Shown here: positions 61,803 through 64,000 of the stretch, piece after piece
Position numbering within the stretch: the stretch's first letter is position 1
Layout: each line of letters opens with the position of its first letter
Assembly: GCF_025359345.1 (NCBI RefSeq)
Contig: NZ_JANYGQ010000015.1
Coordinates: 277,065-341,064, forward strand
DNA length: 64,000 nucleotides
Direction of reading: 5' to 3'
Source: Mucilaginibacter sp.
Lineage (GTDB): Bacteria; Bacteroidota; Bacteroidia; Sphingobacteriales; Sphingobacteriaceae
Position numbers and translations under genes: made by a program
Notes under the pieces: generated by a model
The model's input: the letters and a program-made list of their open reading frames with translations, nothing else
What the model was told of the DNA's origin: nothing
Databases searched by the model: none

Positions 61803-61936
61803 GAGTCCGGAAAGTCGGAAAAGTCAGTAAAGTCCGAAAAGAAGCTTCACTTTTCGGAGGAAACTTAATCAACTCAATCAACTTTTTTCTTTTCCGTCTT
61901 TCCGGACTTTCCCGACTTTACTGACTTTCGGACTAA
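61803..61936. repeat. Hairpin of word-repeat arms (AAAGTCCG / CGGACTTT)
   Basis: The arm at 61803-61845 has at least five AAGTCGG or AAGTCCG words; the arm at 61890-61936 has the complementary CGGACTTTCC words. It fills the divergent gap between the helicase and the outer-membrane protein. Confidence 0.82.
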
Positions 61937-62023
61937 TAATTCATCGGCACATTGTAGCTATTCATCCCATCCTTGCGTAATAATTAAATGCAACACCTTA
62001 TCTTGCACCCAAATTTTAATCCC

Positions 62024-62665
62024 ATGAAACAGAAATTACTCATTTTTTCTTTTTTCCTGTTTGCTTTAGTTGGTTCGGCCGTAGCACAGGGCCATAAAGG
62101 CCAGTACTATCTTGGTGGCAGCCTTGCGTATGACTACAGCAGTTTCGGTTCATCGAGCACCGTTAATTTTGCAGATGGCTACACCAATTATACCACCAGC
62201 AAAATAAGCAACTTTAGCTTCCGCCCTGAGTTTGGCTTTTTTATAAGCGACAAATGGTCGATAGGCGTTCAGCCCGTTTACTCGCGCAACGGCGGAACTG
62301 AAACTTCGGATTTCCACTCTTACACCGATGCCACAACCAACTTCACATCAAGTGATAAATACCATACCGATGTGGTGGGTTTTGGGGTACATGCCCGTTA
62401 CTACTGCATGATAAGCGACAAATTTGGCTTCTTCCCCGAATTTGGCATCAGCACGGTAAACAATACTACTTACTTTTCATACGGCACCTTCAGCCTGGGT
62501 GGTACACCAAATTTTGTATTTTTCCCATCACCAAAGCTTGGTATTAACCTTGGCTTTGGTGGAGCAGCGTACAATCTTGATTACAAAACAAAAGATGCCA
62601 CTTTCCACCTTGGCTTAAATGATAATATCTCTTTCGGGCTGAACTATTTTTGGGGAAGAAAATAA
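62024..62665 (+). CDS. Outer membrane beta-barrel protein
   Basis: The start at 62024 gives the signal peptide MKQKLLIFSFFLFALVGSAVAQ; the earlier ATG at 61988 adds only twelve residues. The 213-residue protein shows regular amphipathic strands with aromatic ends (GQYYLGGSLAYDYSSFG, ISNFSFRPEFGFFI, YHTDVVGFGVHARYY, NDNISFGLNYFWGRK), the OmpW/OprF-like porin-family pattern of Bacteroidota. Only a structural or pore role can be proposed. Confidence 0.85.
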   Translation: MKQKLLIFSFFLFALVGSAVAQGHKGQYYLGGSLAYDYSSFGSSSTVNFADGYTNYTTSKISNFSFRPEFGFFISDKWSIGVQPVYSRNGGTETSDFHSYTDATTNFTSSDKYHTDVVGFGVHARYYCMISDKFGFFPEFGISTVNNTTYFSYGTFSLGGTPNFVFFPSPKLGINLGFGGAAYNLDYKTKDATFHLGLNDNISFGLNYFWGRK

Positions 62666-62756
62666 ATAGATGTGCGGATTTTTGATGTGCGGATGTGCGG
62701 ATGGTTGTTTCTGATTCCAGACCTTCAATTTCGGAATTATCTAAAAGTAGTTTATG

Positions 62757-62790
62757 AAGTCTCCTCCTACTGGGGGAGACTTATTTATTC
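62757..62790 (+). terminator. Terminator-like hairpin after the outer membrane protein
   Basis: AAGTCTCC pairs with GGAGACTT around a 10-nt loop and is followed by ATTTATT. It is about 90 nt after the stop of the barrel gene. Confidence 0.6.
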
Positions 62791-62930
62791 CCGGGCTTTT
62801 TTCCCCACGCCGTTTCACGAATGGCTTCAATGGTTCTCGGCTTTTTCGACCAAATGCCAAATAGGCTTTTAGGGTTGATTTTTTTACTGCCTTTTGTTAT
62901 AGGAATTGATTTCACTTGACTTTTGTCCAT
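62781..62930 (-). CDS. Small antitoxin-like protein
   Basis: With the start at 62930 the product has 49 residues: MDKSQVKSIPITKGSKKINPK, then SLFGIWSKKPRTIEAIRETAW and a basic end. The FGIW...PRT...IR..AW pattern looks like the C-terminal half of antitoxins of small Bacteroidota modules. A longer frame to 63011 is possible. No cognate toxin (PIN or RelE type) is adjacent, so an orphan or unrelated small protein is possible. Confidence 0.5.
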   Translation of the reverse strand: MDKSQVKSIPITKGSKKINPKSLFGIWSKKPRTIEAIRETAWGKKPGNK

Positions 62931-63090
62931 TTTTAACAAATATCCAAACAAAACTAACGATTTATTACTTTCACCTTTCGAATAAATCCACAGCCTGGTC
63001 AACTCCATCACTTTCCTATCTTTCGGACTGACTTTCCGGACTCATCCGCACATCTGCAAATTCGCACATCCGCACATCCTTCCAAAACCC

Positions 63091-63098
63091 TATCTTTG
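63091..63098 (+). promoter_or_regulatory. Putative -7 promoter element of pyrC
   Basis: TATCTTTG, an exact TAnnTTTG match, 4 nt before the pyrC ATG. Confidence 0.55.
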
Positions 63099-63102
63099 CC
63101 AC

Positions 63103-64000
63103 ATGAGCTCAATCCTTATAAAATCGGCAACAGTGGTAAATGAAAATCAGCAATTTGTAGCTGATATTTTGGTGAAGGATGGTTTTATTGAGCGAATTGA
63201 TAAACAGATTGATACTACTGCCGACAAGGTTATTAACGCCGAAGGCCTCCACCTTTTCCCCGGCTGTATTGACGACCAGGTACATTTCCGCGAACCTGGC
63301 TTAACACATAAAGCTAAAATTTACACAGAATCGCGCGCTGCCGTAGCCGGTGGTATAACTTCGTTTATGGAGATGCCCAACACCGTGCCAAATACGCTTA
63401 CGCAGGAGTTGCTGCAGGATAAGTATGATATCGCCGTCCGTACCTCACTGGCTAATTACTCGTTTTTTATGGGCGCATCGAACGACAATCTTGATGAAGT
63501 TCTGCGAACTGACCCAAACACTGTTTGTGGTGTTAAAGTGTTCATGGGTTCGTCAACGGGGAATATGTTAGTCGATAATGAGCAGGTTCTAGATGGATTA
63601 TTCCGACAAAGTCCTATGCTTATTGCCACTCACTGCGAAGATGAGGCTACCATCCGCGTTAATACAGAACACTACAAAGCCGAGTATGGCGATTATGCAA
63701 CAGCAGGCCTTCATCCATTGATTCGCGATGAACACGCTTGCTTTAAATCCTCGTCGCTGGCTGTTGAACTAGCCCGGCAACACAACGCCCGCTTGCATGT
63801 GTTGCACATTTCAACCGCCGACGAACTGGCTTTATTCGATAATAAGCTGCCTCTCGCTGAAAAGCGTATTACGGCCGAAGTTTGTGTGCATCATCTCTGG
63901 TTCGATAGTACTGATTATGCGACGCTGGGCAATCAAATCAAGTGCAATCCAGCCATTAAAGCGCCCTATCACAAAGAAGCTCTTTTGGCCGCGTTGCTAG
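63103..64000 (+). CDS. pyrC: Dihydroorotase, N-terminal part (partial)
   Basis: The frame runs from ATG 63103 to the right edge, 299 codons. It has the metal-site motif GCIDDQVHFREPG (about residues 54-66), EMPNT at about 90-94, HCEDE (about 179-183), a later ligand His in LHVLHIST and the region AEVCVHHLWF (about 260-269). This is the layout of the amidohydrolase-fold dihydroorotase that closes carbamoyl aspartate to dihydroorotate in pyrimidine synthesis. The C-terminal part is outside the window. The leader is very short (TATCTTTG, 4 nt, ATG). Confidence 0.95.
   Translation, partial: MSSILIKSATVVNENQQFVADILVKDGFIERIDKQIDTTADKVINAEGLHLFPGCIDDQVHFREPGLTHKAKIYTESRAAVAGGITSFMEMPNTVPNTLTQELLQDKYDIAVRTSLANYSFFMGASNDNLDEVLRTDPNTVCGVKVFMGSSTGNMLVDNEQVLDGLFRQSPMLIATHCEDEATIRVNTEHYKAEYGDYATAGLHPLIRDEHACFKSSSLAVELARQHNARLHVLHISTADELALFDNKLPLAEKRITAEVCVHHLWFDSTDYATLGNQIKCNPAIKAPYHKEALLAALL

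Larger units (their letters stand above)
62670..63080. repeat. Inverted word-repeat arms (GTGCGGAT / ATCCGCAC) around a small ORF
   Basis: The arm at 62670-62703 has GATGTGCGG words; the arm at 63043-63080 has the complementary CCGCACAT words. Between them are a terminator hairpin and the small antitoxin-like ORF. Confidence 0.75.

Overview
The window comes from a chromosome of the Bacteroidota. A member of the Sphingobacteriaceae such as Mucilaginibacter or Pedobacter is the best guess, inferred from gene content and not from a search. The signs are two secreted proteins with gliding-type C-terminal (type IX secretion) domains, GldC, a short primary sigma factor without region 1.1, CarboxypepD_reg-like proteins, and promoter boxes of the Bacteroidota type TAnnTTTG close to several start codons. 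No rRNA, tRNA, CRISPR array, transposase or integrase gene was recognised.

Layout. 0-9.7 kb: the 5' part of smc (runs off the left edge), an NAD(P)-binding protein, a PhzF isomerase, a four-module CBM48-like protein paired with an aspartyl protease, a T9SS cargo protein, rpoD and an MBL-fold hydrolase. 9.9-16.9 kb: a LolD-like ATPase, sucC, an FtsE-like ATPase, grpE, dnaJ and a sialidase-like protein. 17-25.9 kb: a nucleoside-hydrolase-like protein, a NatAB-like exporter, Ppx/GppA, three tandem paralogues with a Cys-rich N-terminus, and a secreted M1 peptidase. 25.9-29.6 kb: maf, kdsC, iscX, ferredoxin, a DUF2520 protein, then an alpha/beta hydrolase whose frame is broken at an A7 tract. 29.8-37.4 kb: ccmF and ccmE, a T9SS cargo protein, glutamate dehydrogenase, ccmD and ccmC. 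37.5-43.5 kb: an accessory island of small AT-rich minus-strand genes (lipoproteins, small membrane and soluble proteins) separated by recurring hairpin-bearing intercassette repeats, one 106-codon gene being present twice. 43.5-45.7 kb: a CarboxypepD_reg protein and ccmB, now separated from ccmC by the island. 46-53.4 kb: a six-gene operon of two ABC transporters, a YtrA-like GntR regulator and a permease fused to an M1-peptidase-like domain that has lost its zinc site; a matching palindrome lies at its promoter. 53.5-64 kb: ogt, a three-gene hybrid kinase/CheR/CheB operon, gldC, a DEAD-box helicase, an outer-membrane beta-barrel, and the 5' part of pyrC (runs off the right edge).

Main points. 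(1) CcmE carries CxxxY where the classical family has HxxxY, and no ccmG or ccmH is seen, which fits the reported 'System I*' variant of cytochrome c maturation. (2) The 37.5-43.5 kb island looks like an immunity-type cassette array; the hairpins between its genes vary in sequence but keep pairing. (3) At least thirteen intergenic regions hold inverted pairs of arms built from a short, degenerate, locus-specific word, often around a terminator, a MITE-like element, a small gene or even the whole island; this class is not explained by any feature type I know. (4) The frameshifted hydrolase sits exactly on A_AAA_AAG, the classical -1 slippery heptamer. (5) Several genes have TAnnTTTG only 4-5 nt before ATG, suggesting leaderless mRNAs.
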